Of a stretch of 64,000 nucleotides of DNA, positions 35,186 to 47,147 are shown in pieces. The stretch is from Epichloe hybrida (taxonomy: Eukaryota; Ascomycota; Sordariomycetes; Hypocreales; Clavicipitaceae). The notes under the pieces were generated by a model that was given only the letters and a program-made list of their open reading frames with translations, was not told the origin of the DNA and did not search any database. Both the position numbers and the translations under genes were made by a program. Numbering within the stretch: position 1 is the first letter of the stretch; each line of letters starts with the position of its first letter. The stretch spans positions 2,790,001 to 2,854,000 of the forward strand of contig JAFEKR010000002.1 of assembly GCA_019022495.1 (NCBI GenBank), given 5' to 3'.

Positions 35186-38100
35186 TGTCAGGCGAAAACA
35201 ACCACCCGAAAACGACAGAAATGACAGTGACAATAAAGCTAACAATAACGATAAAAACAATAATATTAATGATGCTAACAATGCTAATGAATTTAACGAT
35301 ATTAATAATAGAACCTAGATAATAGGATCTAGGCTTGCGATATTTTCAATCTATTATAAGGATTTAAGCTACTAAGGTCTCTTTTTAATATCTAGTTATT
35401 TTATTAATTAAATAAACCTAAAGCATATACTATAATAACTATATAAAAAGGGGAGAGTTAATTTTCTATAAAAAGGGAGGGAATCTAGGGGTTTTATCTA
35501 GCTAGAAGGTTATATAACTAGGGATCTAATTGATCTAGCAATGCTAATAGATCTAACGATGCCGAGGTCTAGAGACTGAAGGTCTTGTAACAGAGGTCTT
35601 AAGAGGTCATAATCCTAGCCACATAACACCTCCCTAACTATTTTCCCTTTTCTAGCCCCTAGGAAAGGGAAAATAGTAACCAAAGAAAATAATAACAAAA
35701 GGGAGGGAAAGTAATATAATTATAAGATAAAAAAAAATTCGTGATTTTCAGCCCTTCTATCTATTAATCCATCAATCAAAAGGGTTATCTATTAAAGGGG
35801 GTTATTATTAGAGGTCTTGTTAATAGTCCGATTAATTAATCCGTAGTAGAAGACCTTTCTAATAATTAAAGACCTCTTTAATTATTAGAGGAATTATTAG
35901 TTAGAGGGGTCTTTGACAGTTAGAGGTCTCGTTAGCAGTTAAAGACCTTATTAGAAGACCTTCTATCGGTTAGATCCCTCGTCAAAGGTCAGAGGAATCG
36001 TCAGTCAGAGAGGTCTTCAACGGTCAGAGGTCTTGTCAGACGGTCGGATCAATTGGTCTGATAACAGAAGCCCTTGTCACCGGTCAGAGACCTCTTCAAT
36101 TGTCAGGTCTCGTCAGACAGTCGGATCAATTGGTCTGACAACAGAAGCCCTTGTCAGCGGTTAGAGACCTCGTCAGAAGACCTTCTATCGGTCAGATTCC
36201 CCTTCAAAAGTCAGAGGAATCGTCGGTTAGAGAGGTCTTCAAAGGTCGGAGACCTCGTTAGCGGTTAGAGGGATTATTAGTAATTAATCTAACCTAACGG
36301 TCAGAGGTTAAGTAACCAAGGGTCTAATTAATTAACTAATTAATCTATGATAGAGGGTTTGTTAACGGTAAAGACCTTATTAGAAGACCTTCTATTAGTT
36401 AGATTCCCCTTTAAAAGTCAGAGGAATTATTAGTCATAGAGGTCTTTAACAGTCAGAGGTCTCGTCAGATAGTTAGATTAATTAATTTGTGTTAGAAGCT
36501 TTCGTTAATAGCAAAGGCCTTATTAGAAGACCTTCTGACATTAAATTCCTCTTTAAAGGTTAGAGGAATTATTAGTTAGAGAGGTCTTTAACGGTTAGAG
36601 GTCTCGTCAGACAGTCAGATTAATTGGTCTAATAGCGGAAGCTTTCGTTAACGGCAGAGGCCTCGTCAGACGGTCAGATCAATTAGTCTAACAACAGGAG
36701 CCCTTATCAGCGGTCAGAGACCTCGTTAGAAGACCTTCTGTACATTAGATTCCTCGTTAATAGTCAGAGAAATTGTCAATTAGAGAGGTCTTTAATAGTC
36801 AGAGGTCTTATTAGATAGTTAGATTAATTAGTCTAATAATAGAAGCCCTTATTAGCAGTTAGAGACCTTATTAGAAAACCTTCTGTACATTAGATTCCTC
36901 GTTAATAGTTAGAGAAATCGTTAATTAAAGAGGTCTTTAATAGTTAGAGGTCTTGTCAGATAGTTAGATTAATTAGTCTAATAATAGAAGCCCTTGTTAG
37001 CGGTCAGAGACCTCGTTAGAAGACCTTCTGTACATTAGATTCCTCGTTAATAGTTAGAGATATTATTAATCAGAGAGGTCTTTAACGGTTAGAGGTCTTG
37101 TCAGACGGTCAGATCAATTGGTCTAACAACAGAAGCCCTTATCAGCGTCAGAGGCCTCGTCAAAAGACCTTCTGACAGTTAGATTCCCCTTCAAAAGTCA
37201 GAGGAATCGTCAGTCAGAAGAGGTCTTCAAACGGTCAGAGACCTCGTCAGCGGTCAGAGGGATTATTAGTGATCAATCTAACCCAACGGTCGGAGGTCTT
37301 GTCAGACAGCCTGATCAATTGATCTGCGACGACGGAAGACCTAGCTAACGAAGGTCAAAGGTCTGATCATAGAAGACCTGAGTTATTAAAGCTCGGATTC
37401 GAAGGTCTAGATGCTTGCCTCCCTAATAGAAAGCTAAGCAAAACTAGGGTATTAAATTAGTTTAAGCTAAGCATATTAAAAGGTTGAAAATTAGGAAAAG
37501 AAGGTTAAAGATTAAAAGGAAAGGTTAAAGCTAGAAACAAAGGTTAAAGCTAGAAAGGAAAGTTAAAAGGTTAAAAGGTTAAAAAGGAAGGGTTTAACCT
37601 AGCTAACCTAGGTTAAGGGGAGAAAGGTCATAATAGTCATGATTATTTAATTTAACAAATCCGATGATTTTAATAATATTAGACAAGTTAGATAACCTTA
37701 ATTAAATGATCGGAACGAAGGGATTTAATCTAGCTGCCTAGATTAAAGGGAAAAGGTTATGACGGTTCCAATTAATTAATCTGACTAATCCGACGATTTT
37801 AATGATGTTAGATTAGTTAGATAACCTAGATTAATTAATCGGAACGAAGGGATTTAATCTAGCTAACCTAGATTAAAGGGAAAAGAGGTAAGAAGCTCCT
37901 AATAATTATAATAATTGTACGAAGGGATAACCAAAGGGGGAAATAACAAGAGAGGTAATATTAGGAGGGGGTTATTATTAACGGATTTAATAGCAAAAGG
38001 TCTAATAGGACTATTCCCCATTTCTCCACCATTTTTGTTAGGCAAAAACAACCACCTGAAAACGACAGAAATAATAGTAATAATGAAGCTAACGATAATA

Positions 38101-38478
38101 ATAAAAACGATAATATTAACAATGCTAAGATTACTAATAAATTTAATAATATTAATAACAAAACCTAGATAACGGGATCTAGGCCTGCGATATTTTTAAT
38201 CCATCGCGAGGATCTAAGCTACTAAGGTCTCTTTTTAATATCTAGCTATCTTATTAATTAAATAAACCTAAAGTATATACTATAGTAATCGCATAAAAAG
38301 GGGAGAGTTAATTTTCTATAAAAAGGGAGGGAATCTAAGGGTTTTATCTAGCTAGAAGGTTACATAACTAGGGATCTAATTAATCTAGCGATGCTAATAG
38401 ATCTAACAATGCCAAGGTCTAGAGACTAAAGGTCTTGTGACAAAGGTCTTAAGAAGTCACAATCCTAGCCACACACTA
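35186..38478 (-). mobile_element. Non-coding LTR element, about 3.3 kb (copy B), inserted in copy A
   Basis: LTRs at 35186-35628 and 38036-38478, same orientation (minus), about 443 bp each. The internal 2.4 kb has no coding frame and consists largely of tandem degenerate repeats. Possible target duplication TATTT/TATCC, differing by two C-to-T changes; tentative. It resembles non-autonomous large-derivative LTR elements. No partner encoding proteins is seen in the window. Confidence 0.7.
35800..37400. repeat. Degenerate tandem array of about 100-150-bp units
   Basis: Repeats of the phrases GGTCAGAGGTCTTGTCAGAC, GTCAGATCAATTGGTCTGA, AACAGAAGCCCTTGTCAGCG and AGAAGACCTTCT occur at least eight times, with C/T and G/A differences between units. 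The GATCAATTGGTC stretch is a near-palindrome in each unit. Confidence 0.8.
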
Positions 38479-38722
38479 TCCGTTAGGGAGGCAAGTATCT
38501 AGACCTTCGAATTTAACCTTTAATAAATTAGGTCTTTTATAATTAGACCTTTAACCTAACCTTCGTTAGCTAGGTCCATTATTATAGATTAAATAATTAG
38601 ACTATCTGACGAGGCCTCTAACCGCTAAAGACCTCTCTGACTAATAATTCCTCTAACTTTAATAAGGAATCTAATATATAGAAGGTCTTCTAACAAGGCC
38701 TCTAACGCTAATAAGGGCTTCT
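38479..38722 (+). mobile_element. Continuation of copy A internal region
   Basis: Starts after copy B and contains the same GACCTC/GAAGGTCTTCT repeat phrases as 35800-37400 in opposite orientation. It is interrupted at 38731 by a hAT-like element and continues at 41221-41532. Confidence 0.65.
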
Positions 38723-39300
38723 ATTATTATTAGAGTTTGCACTACAATGTGTATTGTATTGTATTGTTTGTATTGTATTATATTAAATATAATACAATAC
38801 AAAATACAATACAAATAAAATACAATACAAATTATTTTATAGTAAATATAATAAATATAAATTAATTTGTAGTAACTACACTAACTACAAACAATACAAA
38901 TGTATTGTTAGGTAAAAAAAAAGTATAACTTTTTATTAACTAAGGTTATTATTAGGATTAATAGAAAATTAGTTAATAGAACCCTTATATTATTAGCTAT
39001 TTTATCTAATTAGTTATATAATTTATAATATTATACTATTTTGTTAATTTTACTATAACTAGGGTTATATATAATATTATAACTTTTTAATAATACTACT
39101 ATACTTAATACTTTATTTTACTAATATAGATTAAAGAAAAACCTTCTTATTATATTATTTACTATTTTTATTAATTGTTTTCTATTTCTATAAATTATTA
39201 TTATTACTTATTTAAAAAAAAAACTGTAATCTAAAGCAATTACATAAAATAAACTACTAATTAGCTTACTACAAGTACCTTATTATAGGTTATTATACCT

Positions 39301-39905
39301 TAGAATAGCTTAGAATAGCTTATATTAGCTTATGTTAGCTTATATTAGCTTACAATGGCATATATTAGGTTATAATAGTATATTATAGCTTAAGATAGCT
39401 TATACTAGCTTATACTAGCTTAAGATAGCTTATACTAGCTTATACTAGCTTAAGATAGCTTATACTAGCTTATATTAGCTTATACTAGCTTACACTAGCT
39501 TAAGATAGCTTATACTAGCTTATACTAGCTTATATTAGCTTACACTAGCTTATACTAGCGTATACTAGCTTATACTAGCTTACACTAGCTTAAGATAGCG
39601 TATACTAGCTTATACTAGCTTATACTAGCTTAATATAGCTTATAATAGCTTATAATAGCTTTAACATAGCTTATATTAGCTTATAATAACTTTATAATAA
39701 CTTAGAACAGCTTAAGATAGCTTAACATAGCTTATATTAGCTTATAATAACTTCAAATAGCTTATACTAGCTTAGAATAGCTTATAATAGCTTATATTAG
39801 CTTCTAATAGCTTCTACTAGCTTAGAATAGCTTAGAATAAGTTAGAATAGCTTATAATAGCTTAGAATAGGTTAGAATAGCTTATATTAGCTTAGAATAG
39901 CTTAA
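39301..39905. repeat. 10-bp minisatellite at the centre of P2
   Basis: About 60 head-to-tail units of the AGCTTATACT / AGCTTAGAAT / AGCTTAAGAT kind. It occupies the spacer between the two inverted arms. Confidence 0.9.
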
Positions 39906-40224
39906 AATACTAATATTACTTAGAATATTATTAGTGTTAAAGTTTAATAAAATATATATAACTAATAAATAAATAAAATATAAATACTAGTAATTATAAG
40001 TAAATTACTATAGTAAAAGCTATAGTTTTTAATAACTTAGCATTTTAAGGTTTTTAAAAATATTAATATTATAAAAATGTTTTCTTTTTTATGTTTTTTA
40101 AAATAATAATAAAAGTAAGATAATAGTAATAATAGTAATAATAGTAATTAAGGTTATTAAGGTTATTAAGGTTATTAAAGTTATTAAAGTTATTAAAGTT
40201 ATTAAATCTGTTATAATAAGTATA

Positions 40225-40338
40225 TATATATTCTTTACCCTAGATAGCTAATTAAGTAGCTAGTCCTAGTACTCTAACCGCTTAGTTAAGAGGGAAAACC
40301 CTATACTAGGAAGAAAAACCCCCTTACGTCTATATACC
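40225..40338 (-). mobile_element. LINE 3' fragment with 14-bp target duplication
   Basis: 114 bp homologous to the LINE 3' end (minus orientation), flanked by exact TTATAATAAGTATA at 40211-40224 and 40339-40352. Moderately mutated. Inserted within P2. Confidence 0.88.
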
Positions 40339-41220
40339 TTATAATAAGTATAGTATATTATATAAAAGTTAGTTTTACTATTATTTTTAAAAATAAGTTA
40401 AACTTATTTCTATAGCTTATTTAAGCTATATAGGGTAACTAAAATATACTATTAAGAATCTATTAAAATATTATAAATATTATAAATATTTTCTATTATA
40501 TTCTTTCTTTATATATTATTATAATAAGATATATAAAGTTACCATATATAACTTCTTAAAGCTTTAGAATTATAAAGCTTAAAGTAATATTTAATTAGTT
40601 TAAATAGTAAATAAATAGTTTAAGCTTTTTTTAAGTTCTTATTTTATTAATAATAATATTTAAGTACTAAGTATATAGTCTATTAACTTATAGATATTTA
40701 TTTAGATTTCTAATTTAATTTAATTATATTAGTTTAGGGTATTTTTTAATTAAATTAATAAAAGAAATATAAAATAATTCCTAATAATAGTAAATAAAAT
40801 AATTAGAAGGTTTTTCTTAAAGTTATATTAGTAAAATAAAGTAATAAGTATAATAGTATTATTAAAAAGTTATAATATTATATATAACACTAGTTATAGT
40901 AAAATGTTTAAAATAATATAATATTATAAATTATATAACTAATTAGATAAAATAGCTAATAATAAAAGGTTTCTATTAACTAATTCTCTTTTAATCCTAA
41001 TAATAACCTTAGCTAATAAAAAATCCCACTTTTTTTTTTACCTAACAATACATTTGTATTGTTTGTAGTTAGTGTAGTTACTACACTAACTACACTACAA
41101 AATAATTTGTATTTAATACAATACAATATAATAAATACAAATTTTTTCAAATACAATATAAATACAAATTTTTCCGAAAAAATACAATAAATACAATACA
41201 AACAATACTCTGATTATTAT

Positions 41221-41532
41221 AGATTAATTAATCTAATTATCTAATAAGACCTCTAACTATTAAAGATCTCTCCAACTAATAATTTCTCTAACTTTAATAA
41301 GGAATCTAATATATAGAAGGTCTTCTAATAAGGTCTTTAACCACTAATAACCCCTTTAATTACTAAAGACCTCTCTAACTAACAATCCCTCTAACTTTTA
41401 ATAAGGAATTTAACTAATAGAAGGTCTTCTAATAAGGTCTTTAATTACTAATAAAAGCTTCTATTATTAGACTAATTAATCTAACTATTTCATAAGGCCT
41501 CTAACTATTCAAGACCTCTCTAACTAATAATT
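41221..41532 (+). mobile_element. Copy A internal region, last segment
   Basis: Resumes at ATTAATTAATCTAA with GAAGGTCTTCTAATAAGG-type units. It stops at the 270-bp LTR at 41533; a 3' LTR for copy A is not found. Confidence 0.6.
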
Positions 41533-41803
41533 TATTAGGAGCGTAGAGGTTAGAGATAGGATATTTATTAAAGCAAGTCTTTAGAGAACCTTTAGGCTAT
41601 ATAAATAATAAAGAAGCTAGCTAGCTATAAGATAGCTATATACTTAGGGAGTAAGGTATTTATTAAAGACTATATATATTATTAGTACTAGGTTAGAGAT
41701 TAAAACCTTTATATACTTACCCTTAGCTAGTATTTATCTAGTAGTAACTATAATAATCTTAGCTATTACTTTATTTTATAACCCTATAAGTTAAGCTATA
41801 ATA
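41533..41803 (+). repeat. 270-bp gypsy-family LTR, heavily RIP-mutated
   Basis: TATTAGGAGCGTAGAGG...GTTAAGCTATAATA aligns with 50108-50377 along its full length, with many CA-to-TA and TG-to-TA changes. No exact target duplication seen. No internal region on either side. Confidence 0.75.
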
Positions 41804-41908
41804 AATTAATCTTTATTAACCTTTTAAGATATAAACTATTAGCTACATTATTATACAGCTAATACTCTAAAGATCTATAAGAAACACGCTAGTACTGTGT
41901 GCCGTGAT
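41804..41908. other. Unassigned AT-rich DNA
   Basis: A short stretch with a small less-mutated part (ACACGCTAGTACTGTGTGCCGTGAT) directly before the hAT-like copy P3. No gene. Confidence 0.4.
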
Positions 41909-43505
41909 TAGAGTATTGCACTAAAACGTGTAGTGTAGTGTAGTATTTGTAGTGTAGTGTAGTAACTACACTATAAACTACACTACACTACAAACTACAC
42001 TAACTATAAGGGAAAAAAAACTACACTACACTAACTACAAACACTACAAATGTAGTATTAGACTTTTTATTAGTTATTAGTATTATAAGGATTAAAAGAA
42101 TGCTAGTTATATAAAAGCTTTTATTATTACCTATTTTATTTAATTAGTTATAGAATTTATAATATTATATTATTTTAGTAATTTTACTATAACTAAGTAA
42201 GGTTATATATAATATTATACTTTTTAATAATACTATTTAACTTAATACTTTATTTCCCTAATATAACTTAAAGAAAAACCTTCTTATTATATTATTTACT
42301 ATTTCTATAAATTATTTTATATTTCTATAAATTATTATTATTACTTATTTTAAAAAAAACTATAAAAAGAACTACTAGTAAACTTAATATAAGTAGCTTA
42401 TAATAGCTTATAATAGCTTATAATAGCTTATAATACTAATATTACTAATATTACTAGTATTACTAAGATTACTAGTATTACTAAGATTACTAAGATTACT
42501 AAGATTACTAAGATTACTAAGATTACTAAGATTACTAAGATTACTAAGATTACTAAGATTACTAAGATTACTTATAATATTATTAGTGTTAAAGTTTAAT
42601 AATAAATAAATAATAAATAAATAACTTAAATATAAATACTAGTTATTATAAGTAAATTACTATAGTAAAAGCTATAGTTTTTAATAACTTAGTATTTTAA
42701 GGTTTTTAAAAACATTAATATTATAAAAATGTTTTCTCTTTTATGTTTTTTTTAAAATAATAATAAAAGTAAAATAATAGTAATTATAGTAATAATAGTA
42801 ATTAAGGTTATAAAAGTTATTAAAGCTTTTATAATAAGTATAGTATATTATATAAAACTAAGTCCTAGTATTATTTTTAAAAATAAGTTAAACTTATTTT
42901 TTATAGCTTATTTAAGCTATATAGGGTAATTAAAATAATACTATTAGTTATTTATTAATAAATTATAAATATTAGTTTATTATATTCTTTCTTTATATAT
43001 TATTATAATGAGATATATAAAGTTACTATATATAACTTCTTAAAGCTTTAGAATTATAAAGCTTAAAGTAATATTTAATTAGTTTAAATAGTAAATAAAT
43101 AGTTTAAGCTTTTTTTAAGTTCTTATTATATTAATAATAATATTAAAGTACTAAGTATATATTCTATTAACTTTTATATATTTATTTAGATTTCTAATTT
43201 AATTTAATTATATTAGTTTAGGGTATTTTTTAATTAAATTAATAATAAAAATATAAAATAATTAATAATAATAGTAAATAAAATAATTAGAAGGTTTTTC
43301 TTAAAGTTATATTAGTAAAATAAAGTAATAAGTATAATAGTATTATTAAAAAGGTATAATATTATAAATAACCCTATTTATAGTAAAATTCTTAAAAAAA
43401 AGTAAATATTATAAATTCTATAACTAATTAAGTAAAATAGGTAATAATAAAAGCTTCTATATAACTAGCTTTCTTTTAATCCTTATAATAACATTATATA
43501 ATAAA
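41909..43505. mobile_element. hAT-like inverted-repeat element (copy P3), right end missing
   Basis: Starts TAGAGTATTGCAC with TAGTGTAG subterminal repeats. The inverted arms (GGATTAAAAGAATGCTAG near 42086 against CTAGCTTTCTTTTAATCC near 43465) are mutual reverse complements. The centre is a 9-bp minisatellite. It stops near 43505 without the CAATACTCTG terminus. No coding. Confidence 0.75.
42430..42572. repeat. 9-bp minisatellite at the centre of P3
   Basis: About 12-15 units of ACTAAGATT or ACTAGTATT. The same unit, reversed (AATCTTAGT), ends copy P1 at 6060-6089, but P2 has a different 10-bp unit. Confidence 0.85.
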
Positions 43506-46500
43506 GGATATATAGCTAAAGATAATTAATAGATAGCTAAAAGCAAAATGCAAATTAATGTAGCTAAGATAGTAAAAGATTACCTTAAGAAAAACCTAAT
43601 TAATTAGCAAAGGGAATATACAAAGAAAGGCCTTAATCTGCCTATAAAATAGTAATAATAAAAGAAAAAAGTCAATAGTAAACAGCTAGATTTAATAAAA
43701 TAAATTAAAGTGGCTAGACTCTCTTATATATATTACTCTTTTACGCTAACTAAAGGAAGCTTACTATACCCTTACTTATATTATCCCCTAATACCACTAC
43801 TACTTACATATAGTTAAATCTAATAGAAGTGTAGTTAAATTTATCTTAGTCTTATTTTTACTTAATAGCCTCTAAGCCTAAAGATAATAACATAGGTTAT
43901 AAAGTTTTCTAAAAGCTATAAGAAATATAATTAATTTAGCTATAGGAGATATAGAATTATAATAACTATAAGAAATATTAAGTAAAACATAAAAATATTA
44001 CACTAGAAGTTAAATATAAGCTTTATAGATATTATATAAATCCATATTATAACCTAGAAGCTATACTAGATTTTGTTTATTTTAATAATAAGGTTAACAT
44101 ATATAATTAAACACTTTATAAGTAAATATAAGTAAGATACCTTTGCATTTAGATCCTAGCTTTAATATAATAGAATTAACTATTAGGTTAGCTTATAGTC
44201 ACTAATTTAGCATAGTAGTAATTTACTACTAATAGGGAAAGAGCTAAATATATTAGGCAAATAAACAAGCTTTTAGTAAAACTAGGAACTATAACCTATT
44301 ATAAAGAGAAGAAGTTCTTTAAATACTATTTAAGTTAGGTAAAACATTAGAATTAGCTTAAGATATATTTATATCCTATATAATGAATTATATAGTTATA
44401 ATAGTAGTAGTATTTAGATAAACTAAGAATAAGATAGGATAAATTAGATATACTATTATAATTAATAGAGGGATATAATAAAAACATTAATATAGTAAAG
44501 GCTATTTAAGATATAGTTAATACTAAGAAGTAAGGTAATAATAATAATAATAACTTTATAAGTATAAAGTTAGATTTAGATATAAAGTAATAAAAACGTA
44601 AATAAGTAATAGAAGATTTAATTATAGATAATTATATAAGAGTTATAAGATAAGAGTAACTAAAGAAAACAAAAGTAACCTAGAAGAATAAGGATTTTAC
44701 TAATAAATTAAACAAAAATAATAGTAATAAGGTTAGATTTAACCTTACTAAGGATAGTCCTAAACTAAAGTCTAAACCTAAAAGTAATAAGAAAACTAAA
44801 GCTAAGGGCACTAAGGGTAAATATAAGGATATAGAAAGTAAGATAGATAATAATATTAGCGAAATGCCCGCTAAGTATATTATTAGACTATTATAGGTTT
44901 ATAAACAAATTATTAACCTTAATTTTAAGCTATTATTCCTTAGATTTAGGAAGCCTAGATCTAGAACTAACGCTTAAAAGCTAATGCCTAATATTAGTAT
45001 AGTAGCGCGTAAAAGAGTAATAGAAAAATTAAATATAAAATATAAAGGAAAGAGCATTAAAGGAGTTAGTTTTAGTAAGTTTAAATACACTAAATTAGGT
45101 TATAAGAATAGTAATTAGGATATTAAACATATAATATAGGCCTACGCGTATAAATTCGCCCTTAAAGGTACTATAATAGTATTTAATAGATTAGAAGTTA
45201 ACTTAAAGGATATGTATTTTATATTATAGTAAAACGTAATTATATAGATCTTTACTATATTTAAAGAATAAAAGGCTATATCAATTATAAAACAAGCTAT
45301 AGTAAGATAGGTAGGAAAGCCTATATATTAGATTACTATTAATCTAATAAAATATAAAGTAATAAGAAGAGTAAAGGGCTAGGTAAAAATAGTAGTAGTG
45401 GCTTTCTATAATAGTATAATAGTTAAATATAAATAGTAAATAGCTATATATAATAGCATATTATCTCTGCTACTATAAGCGAATCTTTTAGCTCTTTATT
45501 TTACTAATAAATATAGCGTAATAAATGCTATAATTATAAGCGACTTAGCTAGCATTAGATAAGTAGACTTACTCTATATTAGCATAGAGAAGGAGTTAAT
45601 ATAAAAATCATTAGAATTATAAAAGGATAAGGAAAGGAGTAAATAATATAAGTAAAGTAAGATTAATAACCTAGTTAATTAAGTTAACTAGGTAAAGAAA
45701 GGATTTAAAGACACTAGAAGATAGGCAAATAAAGTATATATAATAGTAAAGGATTTAGTAAAAGAGGTTTACTAACTAATAGCTTTAATATAGAAGGAGG
45801 TAATAGTAGTCTAAGATAAGTTTTTAAAGATATTAGATATATTAAAAGACTAGAAAGAGAGAATTACTAAACTTAATATAAGTAAGATACTAATTAAATT
45901 TAATAAATAAATTAATACTTTAAAATAAAGTATAGTTTAAAAGGATAAGTATAAGGTAAAGATTATAGCTCTAGCTAATATAGTAATAGAGATATTAAGA
46001 AAGATATAGGATTAAGTAGTAACTATTAAGAAGCTAATAAAGAAGTAAAAAAGATATAAAGAATATACTAGGAAAGTAAGAGTAGCTTTAGTAACGCTAA
46101 CTCTAGTAATACTAACTCTAGTAATGCTAACTCTAGTAATACTAGCTTAGGTAACACTAATTTTAGGTAATAGGTAACTATAAGGTAAGATAAGCTTACT
46201 ATTAACACTAAGTAAGAAAAATTAGTCTTTAATAACACTAGTTTTAGGTAAATTTAACACCCTATAAGATAAAGAATACTAAATAACACTAAGATTAGGT
46301 AATAAATATCTATAGGAGAAAATAGTATTACTACTAATACTAATAAAAAAGCTTAAGCTACTTAGTAAAATAGCAAAGAATTAAATAGTTTTATAATAAG
46401 GAGCGCTAATAATGCTAGTCTTATCTAGCCTAAATAAAACGCTGCCTATATTATTAGATAAATTAAAAACAGTAGTAATATAAAGATAAACAGTATCTCT

Positions 46501-47147
46501 AACTTCGCCCTTACTAATAATTAAAGTAATAGAGATAGATAAATTCACTAGTTTACTAGATTAAGAAGATAGATTTAGACTAAATTAGGATAGAAATAGA
46601 TAGTATAATAGAATTTAAGATTTTACTAAAGGCTAGATAAATTCGCTAGTTTACTAGACTAAGAGGATGAATTTAGACTAAATTAAAATAGAAATAGTTA
46701 GTATAATAAAACTTAAGAATTTGCTAAATAATAGGAAATTAGTAATAGAAAATAGGAAGTTAGTAAATAGAAAATTAATTTTAGAAAAGTTAAATACATT
46801 ATTTAATATAATAATTCTAGAGGACCTATTAAGGGATATAGCGCGATAAAAAGTTATCGCAATATGTGGCAATAGCTATTCTAAATTTTTCTTTTATGCG
46901 ATTTTAATAGATAATTTTTCTTTAATTTACTTAGCTAGGTAAAGTATAAATCTAGTTATAGTTTAACTACCTCTAACTAGAATAGTTATCTTTTAAGGCA
47001 TGCCTAGCACTTATTATATAGCAAAGCTAAAGGCAAGCGTATATAAGACTAGATTTAGACTTTAGATAGAAAGAATTAACTTTCTTTAGATATCTTACCT
47101 TATACCTAATAGTAGCTCTTATAGTGAACTTAGTATAACTTTACGAT
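43506..47147 (+). pseudogene. Unidentified RIP-mutated coding relic
   Basis: Stop codons are clustered at would-be Gln/Trp positions in one plus-strand reading. That reading gives long plausible stretches such as VIEKLNIKYKGKSIKG and TIIVFNRLEVNLKDMYF (about 45020-45230), a Lys/Lys-Ser-rich stretch near 44700-44830, and a Thr-Leu-Val repeat from GTAACGCTAACTCTA units (46085-46160). A duplicated block sits at 46530-46740. I recognise no domain. Low repeat content relative to its neighbours suggests a single mobile-element gene or a captured gene. Family unknown. Confidence 0.4.

Larger units (their letters stand above)
38731..41212. mobile_element. hAT-like non-autonomous inverted-repeat element (copy P2), complete
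   Basis: 2482 bp. Left end TAGAGTTTGCAC, right end AACAATACTCTG, with an exact 8-bp duplication ATTATTAT (38723-38730 and 41213-41220). Subterminal TACAATACAA arrays and CACTAACTAC motifs lie at both ends. Inner arms of several hundred bp are inverted copies of each other (AAAAACCTTCT near 39130 against AGAAGGTTTTTCTT near 40805). The centre is a 10-bp minisatellite. No transposase. A LINE fragment is inserted at 40225-40338. The 8-bp duplication and CAGAG terminus are hAT traits. Confidence 0.85.

Noticed and set aside
37915..38172. Opposed frames of 66 and 85 codons in the non-coding LTR element
   Set aside because: Low-complexity Ile/Lys/Asn or Leu/Ser strings from AT-rich LTR DNA on both strands.
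39301..39905. CRISPR-like array
   Set aside because: The 10-bp units are contiguous with no spacers; this is a minisatellite in a eukaryotic transposon.
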